From Xiphias gladius (Eukaryota; Chordata; Actinopteri; Istiophoriformes; Xiphiidae), in NCBI RefSeq assembly GCF_016859285.1, contig NC_053422.1, forward strand, positions 22,147,001 through 22,211,000: DNA of 64,000 nucleotides, given 5' to 3'. A model generated the notes under the pieces. The model was not told where the DNA came from. It ran no database searches and saw only the letters and a program-made list of their open reading frames with translations. Within the stretch, counting starts at the first letter, position 1. Each line of letters starts with the position of its first letter. Shown in pieces: positions 1 to 13,450 of the stretch. A program made the position numbers and the translations under genes.

Positions 1-525
1 TTTAGGCATTCCGCAGCGGCTCTACTTTTTAAGGATACCTGTTTGACAAAAACCAACCTGTCCGCGAAGCTGCTTGAGTCTTACTACCACTGCTCTATAG
101 AGAGTGCCTTGACATACTGCATCACAACATGGTTTGCCAACTGTTCTGCAGCAGAAACAACCACAAACACTGCCCCCCTCCCAGCCTAACACTACACACC
201 AAAGGACTAAAGAACTTAATTATTAGGAACTGGGGAATTAGGCAATAATTGTTCATGCGCAATAATATCTATACACTTTGCATTTACACCTCATGGAAGC
301 AATAACACTAAGTATAACTACCTCATATTGATTTTTTATATTTATTTTATTATCTTTTAAGTTTTTTATCTGCATTTTTGTTGCTTGACTGTTTGTACAG
401 GTGTGCATGTATGCATGAATGTATTTGGAAATGTATGAACTGTTCTCAGGAGCCGCACAGAAAATTTCGTTGTACGACTGTTTGCAATGACAATAAAGGC
501 ATTGTATTCTATTCTACATGTCACA
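1..525 (+). mobile_element. L2/CR1-type LINE, 3' end (cut by window edge)
   Basis: Frame 1 from base 1 reads as the C-terminal part of a non-LTR reverse transcriptase (residues like KLLESYYHCSIESALTYC, then TTWFANCSAAE) before a stop near 189. The 3' tail at about 455-520 has the usual fish L2 ending: a TTTCGTTGTA motif followed by TGCAATGACAATAAAGGCATT. The 5' part lies outside the window. It is a dead copy. The exact family is inferred from memory of fish L2 tails. Confidence 0.75.
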
Positions 526-928
526 CTAATGCAATAGCATCACGGTCATCAAACGTGCACTCTCGACCACAGTTTCCCACCCTACTTACTCACGTCTTTC
601 CCATAGACCTAAATGCAGATCTCACTATAGTCAGTGTTCATATTGAAGCACAGGCCAATTTAGCAGTCTTTGTGACTGAAGCTCCTGCCATCTGTGCCCC
701 AACAATGAACCGTCTTTCAAAGTCACTTACTTCTTTTCCTTTTACCATCTTGATACAAAATCATAATCAACTCAGCCTGCTCAGCATTTTTATACCAGCC
801 ACAGAGCATGATTGGATGTTAACTTACTTAACATCCAATGTTGATGTTACTTTTACTGAAATTACTCCAACCATGTGGCCGTTGTCTTGTTTGGTGTCTC
901 TGATTTCATTTCCTCATTTTCCCCCTTA
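526..928. other. AT-rich intergenic DNA, nothing recognised
   Basis: An open frame runs on from the LINE tail through this stretch, but it starts inside the LINE, matches no family I know, and shows no splice or promoter context. I see no gene here. Confidence 0.5.
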
Positions 929-1219
929 AGGCTGGTTTATACTACTTTCTAGGATCGTCGCAGAGCCTAAACCATAGCCTATGCAGGTGTTCTACACTGC
1001 TGTGAGTATTTATAGCTGTGCGCTAGTGTGTCTGTGTCGCTCTGCAATGAAACTGACAAACCACTAGTTGGTGGTAGGGATTTTATGCCACTGTGTTGAA
1101 TTCCTTTGTGTACTTCAAACAACAACAACACACCGGGTCACAGCGTAGGGTTCCCGGTTATGCCATACACACAGTATAGATTGCGGTGTTGATTTTACAC
1201 AGAAGTATAAACTGGACTT
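929..1219. mobile_element. MITE-like element with terminal inverted repeats
   Basis: The left end (GGCTGGTTTATACTACTTTCT at about 930-950) is an imperfect inverted copy of the right end (ACAGAAGTATAAACTGGACT at about 1198-1218). The shared core is GTTTATACT. The interior is about 250 bp without coding capacity. This is typical of a non-autonomous DNA transposon; the superfamily was not determined. Confidence 0.6.
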
Positions 1220-1282
1220 CACTCAGACTGCTGCAGAGGAAAAGAAAGCATCTTCAGTCGTGGGTACACACAAATGGAGACT

Positions 1283-1304
1283 CACACACACACACACACA
1301 CACA
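1283..1304. repeat. (CA)n microsatellite
   Basis: About 11 uninterrupted CA units. Confidence 0.95.
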
Positions 1305-2257
1305 GGTTTGGTTTGCTTGGCCACTTCCCCTTACTTAGCTAATAGCAAGCGCTGAGTCTTTCTGCCTCCACGTCTGTCCAGCTCGTCCACGGCTGTCAAT
1401 CTTATTTCTGTTCCATCGCCCCATCTCACACCAGCAGACTTTCTCAGTGGAGCATCCTCAACTCCGCAGTCAAACTCAATAAGAAAGTTGCGACACTCTT
1501 TGATTTTGCTGCCACATGATCACATGGTTCACTTAGCTCTCAATAGTTCAAAACAAATCCATGCTTTCAACCTGTTTGAAAGGTTTAAAGTGAGACAAAC
1601 AGCAGCGGTAACTATATTTGCAGCAATTTTTGGAAACTATTAACTCATTATGTGCATCGATTACTACACTAACTACACTTATAGTAGAATGTTTGGTGGG
1701 TAATGATGGACGTACAGCATTAATCTATTTTTGTGCTCCTATGGTCATAATTACTCACATCCTAATTTTATCTTATGTAAATACATTCACATAAACATGC
1801 TAAACAAGTAAATATCAATAAATGAAAGAAACTGCTCAATTTAAGCCAAGAAAGAAGTTTGGGCAATATTGCAAAATAAACAAGGAAACCAAGTGCATTC
1901 AACAAAATATTTTATCATAGAATAAATCCAGGGAGAGTGCAGATAAGTTTTTCCTTGAATGAGCAGTCTTCAAAGAAACTTGACCTCCTAAAGGGAGAGA
2001 CAGATGGCAGAAATTAGGCCAGGAAAAGCATTCTTTCACTGCAACAATAGGAAGAAAAGGAGATCTGGACACCTGGCCGTGAGCACTCAGTAAGCTTCAC
2101 TGGATGATCAGATTACTGCTTAAAACATCCCCAGACACACTTGGAAGAATCCCAGAGTCAAATACTTATCCAAACAATGATAGCAAAAAGTCCACACCAC
2201 AAGTAATGCTATAATTACTTGAATTTTTTGGTGAGGGCATTCCACGGACAGTTGAAG
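1305..2257. other. Intergenic DNA, no gene seen
   Basis: No open frame with recognisable protein similarity, no RNA gene and no strong repeat structure was seen. The only open frame is a 64-codon one that partly covers the left end of the next repeat. Confidence 0.5.
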
Positions 2258-3359
2258 ACAGCGGAGTAAGATGTATTCAGGTCCTTTACTTGTGTAAAAG
2301 TTATAGAACCACACTCTGAAAATACTCCTCTACAAGTAAAAGTCCTCCAGTCAAAACCTTACTTAAGTAAAAGTATGTAAGTATTATCAGCTAAATTTAT
2401 TTTATGTATCAAAAGTAAAAATTCTCATTGTGCATTATGATGGCCCCTTCGGGTGTATTACTATTGTATACAGTATGATGTTGTTGAAGTAATATTACTG
2501 CTACATTAATGTGTATTTTGCATTTTACTGGTGTAGATGTTCAAGGTTGAGCTAATTTTAAAGGTGCTATATGTCAGTTTTTGCTATCGCTACATAGCCA
2601 AGGTTAGTATTAACAGTTTTTTAATACCACTTTGTGGTAGTAAGTCACTGAAGCATCTAGTCTTGCTTCAGTCCAACATGAGGTGATGAAGAAGTAGTGC
2701 TGCTCAGAGGCTTTAATCTAACCTCATCTTGTAAATGCAACAATGCCCGAAACCCTAAGTAAGTAAACACCTGTTATGCTAACATTGGCTAGGTAGCGAT
2801 AGCACATAACACTTACATAGCCTATGGCATCTTTAACTACTTTATATACTGCTGGGTATGTTTAACCTATAGCAATACAACATATCATAGATCATCATAT
2901 GCTGTACTGTGAGAACCACGTATCTCTAAAAAGTAAACCTTTCCTGAGCTCAGAAAAAAAGCCCTGTTTTCAGCTTTGAGACAATGCATGCTCCAGCTAA
3001 TCCAAGAGGGTTTTTAAATAGTCTATTTATCTTAATAAATAAAAGGGTTTTCTCAGTGCATTAAAAGGAACACTTAATCCTTCAGTTTATCAAAAACAAT
3101 CAAAATCACTAAATTTGGAAATACATGGTTTTCACTGGACAGGAAGGGTATTGAAAATTGTAATCTGAAAAGTAACTAATAAGTGAAGCTGCCAAACAGA
3201 TTTAGCGGAGTAAAAAGTACAATATTCGCCTCTGAGATATAGTAGAGTAGAATTATAAACTTGACCTAAATGGAAGCACGCAAGTAAAGTATAAGTGCCT
3301 CAAATTTGTACTTAAGTATAGCACTTGAGCAAATGTACTTCGTTACATTCCTCCACTAG
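2258..3359. mobile_element. hAT-like MITE, copy 1, carrying a nested insertion
   Basis: The ends carry the ACTTAAGTA-rich sequence common in fish non-autonomous hAT elements. The left end has TCCTTTACTT followed by AAAATACTCCTCTACAAGT; the right end has TACTTAAGTATAGCACTTGAG and CATTCCTCCACTA. A second copy of the same family lies at about 26,241-26,800, and the two align in order along their length. An unrelated MITE is inserted at 2,558-2,836. Assignment to hAT is from memory of the family; the repeat pairing itself is seen directly. Confidence 0.7.
2558..2836. mobile_element. Nested MITE with TTAA target duplication (piggyBac-like)
   Basis: The left end TTAAAGGTGCTATATG and the reverse complement of the right end (TTAAAGATGCCATAGGCTAT) form terminal inverted repeats. 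A second inverted match, GCTATCGCTAC, lies just inside each end. TTAA is present at both boundaries, as expected for a piggyBac-type target duplication. The hAT-like copy in the receptor gene (near 26,536-26,560) is uninterrupted at the matching point, reading GTGCTAATTTAAACTTCATT, so it shows the empty site. A related piece in the opposite orientation lies at about 20,059-20,260. Confidence 0.7.
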
Positions 3360-3706
3360 AAGCAGACCATGTCATAGGCCCCAGAGGGGACCGGTTCTTG
3401 AATCGAGTTGTCGCTACTGGAGAGAAATTTGAGTAGTAAAGAAAGATGAAACCATGTTAAGGTTAATACTTTAAAGCACATAGATTAAATACACATTTAA
3501 AGCCAATGTTTCCCAAATAATTACATGAGGTTGAGAATTACAGAAGTGAGAGTGCACACCAATGGGACTATGTAAAATTCTAATACGCTCTACCTCTCAT
3601 ATATATATTTCAGTTTCTGAATGTACTGGCAATGTCAATCTAATCATTTGAAATACTGGAGGGATCATATGAATTTTATTTTGTCTTTTAATTTAAGCAA
3701 AATTTC

Positions 3707-6700
3707 ATGGCAGATTGGCTTGTTACACTAGTATGTTGGCTGAGTGTGGAGCATGCCAACTTACATTCTCATGTTGAAGAGAAGTCCTTCTGGAAACAGA
3801 ACTTAGAGAGAGGGACCAGGTCATCCTGGAGTTCTGCAATGTTGCCACGGCTCAAGCAAAACACTTCACACCCCTGCGGTTACCGGAACGCGACCATGGA
3901 CGATGATCCATCACCTCAGGAGTTCCAGAGCATGGGGCCATTTCAGCCCAACATGACGATCTGTGGATTTTCTTGGGAGAATTCCTGGTCAGCTCAACTC
4001 CACGTAATGTTAAATCAGAGCACTGGTCTGTAGTCCACAACGGTAAACATGGTGCAAATTGCCTGTCCCGATTCTTTAGCCTCTGGACCTTCCGCTGGCC
4101 AACCAATTTAACATCCAGAGTTTACATGATGCTGTAAATAGGAGATAAATATCCTTTATCTCCTGCATAAAGGATATTACATCCTCCTCTCTGCAGCTGA
4201 TGGAACAACACACGACTACATCTGCAGTCGCTGTCCACGTTGGCAACAACGTAATCAAAAGACAGCCATTGGAGCTTCTCAGAGAGGAGTTTGTGCACCT
4301 CATGGACAGTCTGCTGGACACCGGAAAGAAGGTAATTATCTCTTTTATCAACAAATATCAAGATAACTCTGCACCCCTGTAAGGCTTGTACACCCTAATT
4401 TGCAGTGAGCCCCTCTGACTGTAAATCCCTGATCCCATACAGTAACACTATTTACCCAACATCCTCCCCAAGTTCCCCCTACCTGTATGATACTCCCCAC
4501 ACAGCTTCTACTGCCCCTGTGATATGGGGGCAAAGACCTGTTAATGTAAGGACCAAGAAAAATAATTTCAATAATCTTATTTATATTAACCCAGAGTCTA
4601 CACCTCCTGCTGCAAATCCCACATTGTTTAATCTAAATGCACCACACTTTCTCAAACCTAGTTCAAGTAATTTTCAACCTAATACAGCCTTGGAACTAGT
4701 GCAACTTCAAACACCTCATGAGTTCAAATCTAGTAACAGACTACTATATTTCCATCTTAATGTATGTATTCTGGCATATAAAATGGACTTTATAAGACTA
4801 TGGGCTGACTCAACTGACTCAGACATCATGGTGTTCTCTAAAAAAGTCAATTACAATTGACATGATTAATATTGAGTTATATACTTGCTTTAAAACTGAC
4901 CACGCTAAAAGGAGGAGGGATTGCAATTTATGTCGAATCTAAATTAAATTGCACTCGCATCCAGTCCATCAGCAAGCCAAAATGCTTTGAAGTTGATTTT
5001 ACTTGGAGACTTGGTTATCATCATCCTCAGTCTCATTCAAGGGTATATGTAACTCTCTCTGTTTGGTTAAATTAATAAACTCTCCAACCCGGTTAAACCT
5101 AAAAGTTTAAAATAAATCCACACTACTTGCTCAAACCTACCCCACAGATTCTCTATCGTTGGAAAATTTTGTGATGAGGTTAGTGACCACTTTGCAGTTG
5201 TCTGTATGAGAAACGATTCCCAAGAATAAACCACGTTTTATCTATAATAGACATTTTAAACATTTTAATGAACAAGGATTTCTGCATGATTTGTATAACA
5301 ATGACCTAGGCTATGTCAAACAAATGACTAATTTTTACCTATTTTGGGATTATTTTAAATCCACTTTCTTGTCTATATGTTATAAACACACCCCTTTTAC
5401 AAAATGCAGGATAAGTGGAAAAGACAACCCCTGGTTTAATGAAAATATCTCCTCTTCTATTAGACAAAGCCTGGGTCAAAGCAAAGAAAACTAATAACCC
5501 TGTAGATTGGACCTTACACAGGACATTAAGAAATAAATGCACTAAATTAGTAAGAAAAAAACTCAACATGTGACAGCTATTGTTACATGATAAAAGAAAA
5601 TTTGAATGACCCAGCCAAATTCAGGAAGCTATTCAATTCCTCCTCAGGTTCTACTACGTAAATCAGTCTTCAAGATCTACTAAAAGTAAATGAAAGGGAA
5701 ATCAAGGGTAGAATCAATATTGCAGACACCTTCAATAGTCATTTAATCCAATTTGGTTCAATCTTTGAATAATGTAATCTTTTGTAATAATTCCAAAGTT
5801 TATGTTGCAAAAGGAAACACTGAACCTGTCCCATGTTGCCACTGCTCAACTTTTCATATTTACTCCTATCCCAACCTTACAAATTCATAAAGCCCTACTA
5901 AACATGGATTGTAACAAAAAAAATCAGGCCCAGATAAGACAGAGCCTTACTTTTTAAAACTTGTAGATATTATTGCAGAGCCCATTGCCTCAATTTTTAA
6001 TCTCAGTTTTTGCTCCAACGTCATAACCAGCATTTGGAAATCAGCTATAATTCTCCCTTTATCAACGGGTGGACACCTTTCAGAGCTGAATAATTACTGT
6101 CCAAACTATTTGAATCCTTTGTAATTTAAGAACTCAACTCACTTTTTATCTAACAATAATTTAGTGAATTTCAATCTGGTCTTAGATCTGGCCACAGTAC
6201 TATAAAAGCAGCTATGCTATTTACTAATGATATTATCAACTTTTTAGATAGTAAACAGCACAGTGCAGCTCTTTTTGTTTATTTATCTACACATTTGACT
6301 CTGTAGACCAAGAACTGCGTTAACAAAGACTTCACTGTATATGCCTTAGTGAAATGCCTGAATTGGTTTAACAACTATCTATCTGAAAGTCCACAATGTG
6401 TAAACCATACCTAAAAGAAAACCATACCGCAGCCTCACTTACAGTGAACAGATTTGTACTTCAAGGATAGATTTAAGCCCCTATCTTATTTTCTATTTTT
6501 ATAAACAACTTAGGTCAGGGTATAAATGCAGCTCAAATATTTTTTTATGCTGATGACACAATTATTTAAACAGAAGTACCCTCTATTAATCAAGCCATAC
6601 AGCGTTTCTGGGTTGCTTTTTATTCACTACAGCTCTCACTGCTAAAATTAAAACTGGTCCTAAATCCTAATAAAATGAAATTTATGACCATCACCCACTT

Positions 6701-7370
6701 TTGATCAGAAGAAGCTGATCCTACAATCGTGATACTGGAAGGGACATTATATAGAAAGAGTTGCATCATACAAATACATATGTATATGGATTGATGAAAA
6801 GTTGGTTTTACTATGCACATTGATAATCTAGTGAAAGCTCAGGCCTAAATTGGGCCTTTTTTATGTTTAAAAATCCTTTCTGTTTTAAGCCAGAGATAAA
6901 ATTGAACAAAACTCATTCATATCAGTATTAGATTATGGTGATGTGATCTAGATGCATGCAACTTCATCACCACTTAAAAACATGGACTCTGCTTATCACA
7001 CTGCTTTACGTCTTGTAACAAATGCAGGATCACGCACTTACCATTACAATTTATATGAATCATTAGCATGGTCCTCTCTACACCAGAATAGAAAAATACA
7101 CATGTTGATGTTTATTCACAAGGGATTGTTAATTAAAATACATACCTATATGTCCAACCTTTTATACTTCACTACTATAGCACTGCTAATCAGATTCTTT
7201 TAAATGTCCCCAGGGTGCACTCAGAGCTTGGCAAGACTGTGTTCTCCTTTTATGTACCTTGGGCATGGAATGAGCTACAAAATCCGATTACTTTAGAAGC
7301 GCTTCCCTTGTTAAATATATATTTTTCTAAACTATTACAAACTGCCCTCAACGAAACATGTTGGTGTGTT
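3707..7370 (+). pseudogene. Decayed L2/CR1/Rex-type LINE (ORF1 esterase, endonuclease, RT remnants)
   Basis: Fragments of a non-LTR retrotransposon lie in the expected order on the + strand. An ORF1-like esterase piece at about 4,200-4,360 reads VAVHVGNNVIKRQPLELL and ends HLMDSLLDTGKKVIIS. Endonuclease pieces lie at about 4,755-5,070 (GGGIAIYVESK) and 5,291-5,490 (KDNPWFNENISSSIRQ). The RT begins near 5,930 (PDKTEPYFLKLVDIIAEP) and has its catalytic FYADDT at about 6,543-6,560. A C-terminal piece at 6,952-7,203 includes HTALRLVTNAGSRTYHYNLY. Many stops and frameshifts separate the parts, so it is dead. ORF1 with an esterase domain is known from zebrafish CR1/L2 elements. The exact clade is uncertain. 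Confidence 0.8.
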
Positions 7371-10069
7371 ATATGACTAACCAGCTGTTTTTAAATGATC
7401 AACTTCACATGAGATGGACTGTGTTATGCATATTGATGGGTGGTCAGCATATTTCTCATCCCTAGTCCAAACAACATCCAATTTAACACAGCAAATCCAT
7501 AAAACTATGCAATAATAACTCGATAAAACCATATAAGATAAGATAAAGGTCAAATATATATAGATACTGATAAACCGAAACTGAATAATGAATTAAAACA
7601 TGCGAATGTTGGGACCAAGAGAATGAAAAAAAACTTTGCTTAAAAGAATGTCCTATCCTGACATTGTCGTCACTATCAACAATCTCCACCTCCATCAGAA
7701 ACTCACATGAGAAAACTCAAGCAGCCACATTTCTCATGGTCCCTACATGGTATCTTCGAAGGCACATTTCTCATCAACTCAGAAAGTAGCCCCCGGTATT
7801 AGGTACTGAAGTCAACAGCGTAGGGATCAACTTCTGGGACAACTTGCTAGCTAAGCAAACAGCTGCCTGTTGATCTGCACATGCTTGATGGTTGAGGATG
7901 TGGGTCACTGTCTATTTAGCATGCAACAGAAGAAGTAGCTGACAACAGAAGATTTGGAGGATAATCAAATGAAAGAGGAAACACAAATAATGGAGGCAGA
8001 GTTAGAAAGACAACAGAAGATCACAACAAAGATACTGGTAGATACTAGAAGATACTACAGCTGACTGAAGAGGAAAACTTTGCTGCAAAGAGCAGGACTT
8101 GCTGTATTTGGCTAACCAAACAGCTAGCTTAATTAGACGGCTCGTTGCCCCATAAGTAGATCTAAATACACTTAGCTACAATAGCTGATCCAGCGAGTTA
8201 CTTTCTGTGTTTACTTTCATTTATACTAGGAGATGTAAAATTTAAGTTTATTTGAAAAGTTTTAGGAGGGTCATGCTGCTTGCCCTGAGGTATGCAGTTT
8301 TTCCAGAGTCACGTCTCTCAAACCTCTACAATGGAGGCAGTGATTACAAAGTTAACATAATGACCAGTTAGCATAAATTTGTTAGAATGGCCACAATTAT
8401 GAGGTAAAGACCAGTGACAGTGTTTGGGATTTATAGGTCAATTTGGTAAAATTATTAGCACTTTAGTATTTCCAAATAGGTTGTCTCAGCAGGGTTTGAT
8501 TATAAAAAGCAACTTTTAAATTTCCAGATTGTCAAATTTTCCAAAACACATTAAAACCTGCAAAAACCACAGCAGACGCTGACAGAAGAAGGTGGATGGA
8601 TAGAACAGGCTGAACTGGCAAATGCAGCCTCCCATTCAGCCTCATCATGTTATTTTTTCAGACAGCAGATCAAATACAGAAAGGAGTGAGAAGGGGACAG
8701 TCTGCATTACAGAGCAGATTCAAACCAGTGAACTCATGATACAGGTTTCTTGGTTCCCTAAGGCTGGAAGCAAAATAGCAATATCTAAAACACATGAGGA
8801 TGTTTTGTTAAGATCTTGTGGGGTTTTTTTTCTTTGGTTTTCTTTTTTTCTTCAGTACAGCTGTGGATCAGCATGAGATCTTCAGTTGGGTGAATACAGC
8901 AGCATGGCTAGCTCACTGTCTGCTCATCGGAGTACTGGATTACATAGCAATGTCTCCGTCTCTCTGTGTCACTTTGCATTCTTTTCCATTTCCAGTCTGT
9001 CAGTCTCTCCTTCTTTCTCTTTCTATCTCAGTCTCTCTCCCCTTTCAGATCCTTACTTCCCCTTTGTCAGCAACCATTGACCTCTGACTTTTAGGGTAAG
9101 TGCTGAAAAATGGGGAAATTAACGATCAGATAAAGATATCTTTGTTTACACCACATTCAATTCAAGAATACACAGCATATAAGAGATAAAATAACTGAAA
9201 ACAAAGGAAATGTGGCTGTGAAACACCAGTTTAAGATTGTGTTTAAATAAAATGTTCCCTTTTTAAAAAACAGATAATCTAATGTCGGAAATGGCAAAAC
9301 TAGAGGACATATTTGATGTTCAGCTTTTGTAAAATTTTGTAATACATTCAAACTGTGAACAACTGAACAATATAACTTTTTCAAGCCCTTGAATTTATGT
9401 CCCTCTATCCCTTGCTGCTGTCTTTGTATATCAGCAGTTTCCTGCACAGGGCCTTAGCAGAGAGGAAGTACCCACCTATCCTGACTTTGACACTAGCTGT
9501 CTTTTACTTTAATATTGTTGCTAAACAGGGAAAAAAAAGACCCTTTGCCCTGACACTAACATTGTGCTCCCTGCAAACGTTGCTTGACCAATAATAACCC
9601 GGATATGTGCAGCAGGTTTTCCAGTTGTTGATGTCAGCTCGAAGTCACTGTTCCTGTTCCCAGGGTAGAAGTGGGCAGGGTGGGTGAGAATTGTTACAGT
9701 GTGGAGGGGGTTATGAAGTGTGTGTATGTTTAGTGTTTGTAAGCTGGAAGGAAGCGTGTCTTCAGGGTTATCATTGAGCTGCTGAGGGGAAAACCTGTCA
9801 AACAACTCCCTAAAAAAGAAAGGCTCCACACAATGTAAGATCACCTCCCCTTGCAGCACCTCAATGCAGAGCCAGCCCCCGACAGCATCCATCAAACCTG
9901 AAAGGATTTCTTTAAGTTAATCCAGACAAGAGTGGAAAGAGCACACAGGGAGATTTGAAATCTCTGAAAATTTTTTTTTTAGCCCCTTTCACAATAACCC
10001 CAAGGGTAACTCCTACTCTTTAACTGTAATATCATGTAGCCAACAAAACTGAAACATGCCAGGAGGTAG

Positions 10070-10074
<5 letters not shown>
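7371..10074. other. Intergenic DNA, no gene recognised
   Basis: No coding exon or RNA gene was recognised. The longest open frame (9,521-9,895, - strand, 124 codons) has no family signature I know. Pyrimidine-rich stretches occur near 8,820-9,060. Confidence 0.45.

Positions 10075-10154
<80 letters not shown>
10075..10154. repeat. (CA)n microsatellite
   Basis: About 40 near-perfect CA units. On the - strand this gives spurious CVCV open frames. Confidence 0.97.
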
Positions 10155-10158
<4 letters not shown>

Positions 10159-10194
10159 AACACACATACACATAGGAATATACAGTACCTACAC

Positions 10195-10250
10195 TATTTA
10201 CACTGATCAGCCTCAACATTAAAACCGGTAACTGGTTTTATTAATGCGGC
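10195..10250. mobile_element. Tc1/mariner-type terminal remnant
   Basis: The segment beginning ACACTGATCAGCCTCAACAT and continuing TTAAAACCGGTAACTGGTTT resembles the terminal sequence of a common fish Tc1-like element (CACTGATCAGCCATAACATT, as I recall it). No partner end was identified. Confidence 0.4.
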
Positions 10251-13062
10251 TAATCCATGTATACATATACTGTATATTGCAGGCTGAGCCAGGGGACAAA
10301 TCCCTACCACTTCGCTTTGCTCCATTCCAACTGGGAAATAATTTCCAATATTATATAGTTATCCTAAACTGTAGATTTCATTTGACACAGACATCTCATC
10401 ATTCATTAGTAAGTACAACATATTCATTTACAAACTGTTTAGGTCATATTATTAGGAAAATCCCCCAGCACTGAGTAATCTAAATAATTCTTAGTTTTAC
10501 ATGCACTGGATCCGGGAAATAGAGCATTTTCCTTATTTGAAAAGCAGGAAAAACACAACACTGAACCCATGTCAGTCACAGCATTGGATGCTTACATGTG
10601 TTCATCAGAAGATTGATTCCAACAGTCCCTTATTGGCAAGTACCCAAATAATACTTACACATCCTGAAATCTGTGTAAAGGTTTCCTCTCTAATACTTCC
10701 CAGGATTCTGCCTGCTGCCAAACCATCTGCTTGGCTACACACCAAATGTATAAACAGGCTTAGTTTGCACAAGGTAGAGTATGAGGAGATGAGATTTACC
10801 ATTCTGCAAAACAGCTATCTCGTACGTTATGGACTACAGCAGCAAACTATTTAATTCTCAAATCTGGTATCTCTATCTTGTCTTGGAAATCCTGGTAGGA
10901 TTGAAGAGGTAAAGTTACATAACTCCAGGAAATCAGATATAGGCAAAACTAATGTTTAAACCTCTGTCACTTATCAATGCAAGAGTGCCATTAACAATGC
11001 AATGTAGAGATCAGTATATTTATATATTTATACCAGTTTTGTCCTATGAATGTATTAAAAGAGCTGGATACGATGCTGCGAGTAAGTCTTGCTATTATGT
11101 TGTCCCAGTATCCAACCACAGTAAAACAACAAAAAAATCCCCTGTGAGCCAAAAACCATTTCCCCATAGACATTATCTATTTAAAAAGAGATGTATTTTT
11201 AAATGGCAAACCGTTGACAGGACACCTTCAACTGCAAACAAGTCAAAAAGTAACTCTACATTATGAATTTTTAAACCATAATATTTGTAAAACCTCTCTA
11301 GAGTGTAGCAAAGCTAATTTTGTGTGCCATGAAAATCACTGAAAGCAAACCATTATGCAGTTCATCAGTCTGAATACCCACTACGCCTTACCTATCCTTC
11401 TAGCTAAGCAGAAAGTGATCACTACCATAGCAAACACATTTTTTGTTTTTTTTTTTAAACATCACACCAGCACTCTAAAGGTCGGGTTATGCTCAACCAG
11501 AACAAGTTTGTACAATTTTTCGTCCGACGACGTTGGAAATCAAAAGTGCTTACAGTTCATCTGAACGGCCATTTTGGAAGGTGAAGTGAAAAGCAGGTCA
11601 TCATGTAGAAGGGGCGAACTGAAGGAACTCCTGGAAGACACTCATAGTCTTGCACTTGGTTGTTCATCAAGTTTAGAAGAGATGTTAAAACCCTTGGTAC
11701 TTTCTTAACTCCTCACAGTTGGCCAGTCATGGCATCAGGCGGGCGTGAATTTCAGATCGTTGGTTTAAAGTTACACAGCCTTCCCTAATCTGATATTGGA
11801 AATGTGTGGGTGGGTGGGGTTTCCAAAGCTATCTGACTATCTAACAAGCAATTTTGAAGAAGCATATTGGTAGTTTAAGTCTCTTACACTACAAGATTTT
11901 CTGAGTTCTTTGCATAGACCTAAAGAGAGACCTATGCATGTCACCACATAATTAGGAATCTGCTTCCCTCTCAAACAGATGCAGTTCCAGTCAGTACCAA
12001 ACACTGGGGGATTTTGGATATCTGGTAGATCTTGCGCAGATTGTTTCTTAGAGCTTAGACCGTAAAGACAATAAAGACCCAAACAAAACAGAACTAGTCT
12101 GTGGAAAAAAATACTCCTCACCAATGTTTCTGTGGTTCAGAAAATAATGAAGCAGTATCTATCTCCAAACTCCACATTCCAAAAGATTACTCATGCAGAC
12201 AGTTGGTTGAATAAGACAGATGGGAGCACACATAAAATTGAGTGATTCTGCTTTCCTAGCACAGCTTTTCAAAAAACAAAACCATGTTGCGCATTCACCA
12301 GAACGTGGCACCAGAACCAACAATCAACACCAGAGCATCTGATAATCGTACATACACCAACCTGTTTCTCTCAGGATTTAATCCTTGTGGGCCCACTATT
12401 CACTGGGCACCATGCCCATGATGTGGTCCCACAGTGCTTTCCAATATTGCTTTAAACAGAGCAGTGCAAGAAGCCAGTGAATCCATGTGTACCATAGTGC
12501 TGTTGAACCACGGATGACTGGCAGGATCTCATGTGTGAATATCCCAGGCAGACAAGAGAACAGACGGAAGAGAGGAATAGGAGCAAGTACAGTGCATGTG
12601 TACACTTGACTGTGTCTGCCCACATGCTGAGAAGGATTAGAAGTCTTGAGGGAATGGACACAGGCTTTCCTCAGCCTTAAACATCAGCGGTGCTTGAACG
12701 CCTGCCTGCTTGTTAAGCCACTACGGTCTGGTTGTTTACCTCTCATCCGTGGCTTTAAGTTGTGCCACTTTCACTTTCAGAGGCCGGATGTGGCATTGAT
12801 CCAGTGGAGTCCAAACTCCAACTGTTTTACTTCATAATGCAGATTCTTCTCTAATTCTATCAAGACAAAACATGAGTGGTTATCCTCACCAGAGATTTCC
12901 CTTCTGCTATGATTTGTGGGTGTATCTGGGCAGTGAAAACCTGGCAAGCTAAATCCAGACCTTTTTTTCCAGCAAATTCCGCATCAGGCTCTGATTCCAC
13001 TCAACTGTATCCCACTACTATAACTGGAGAGCGGTTTCAGTGTGTTTGTGTGTATGTGTGTA
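10251..13062. other. Intergenic DNA, no gene recognised
   Basis: Several open frames of 65-117 codons occur on both strands. None has a recognisable domain, splice context or base composition different from its surroundings. I support no gene here. Confidence 0.45.
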
Positions 13063-13112
<50 letters not shown>

Positions 13113-13118
13113 TATGTG

Positions 13119-13149
<31 letters not shown>
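13063..13149. repeat. Compound (TG)n-(TCTG)n microsatellite
   Basis: A TG run of about 24 units is followed, after a short interruption, by about seven TCTG units. Confidence 0.95.
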
Positions 13150-13373
13150 ACGTGTAACTTATCTGTCTAGGAATTAGCTAGGGACACAAAATTTGGAGGA
13201 ATCTATTTCTTAATTAGGCCTTTCAAATGACACAGAGTTTGCCTGGTTTGGTCCTTTCAGGTCCTGGATCGGTCATTCCCTTCTTTTTTCCCTTGCGTGT
13301 ATGCTGTGTGATGAGGCGAGTTGTTCTGTGCACTGATATCAATAAAATTCACGTGCTTAACTATCTTGAGCTT

Positions 13374-13450
13374 AACCATCATAGTTACAAACAAAGGTGC
13401 GTCTCAGGCGTCGCACAGCCATTGATACACATACTTCTTTGCAAAGTTAA
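13374..13450 (+). repeat. Direct repeat of about 77 bp, copy A
   Basis: The segment from AACCATCATAGTTACAAACA to the ATACTTCTTTGCAAAGTTA region recurs in the same orientation at 13,969-14,045 with a handful of mismatches. The copies start about 595 bp apart. Just upstream, a TTTTTTCCCTTG...CTGTGTGATGAGG motif near 13,284 is echoed near 13,480, so the locus has several duplicated pieces. Confidence 0.75.

Noticed and set aside
9979-10219. Cys-Val repeat open frames on the - strand
   Set aside because: Translation of a CA/TG microsatellite, not a gene. The same applies to 29,559-29,888 and 56,145-56,402.
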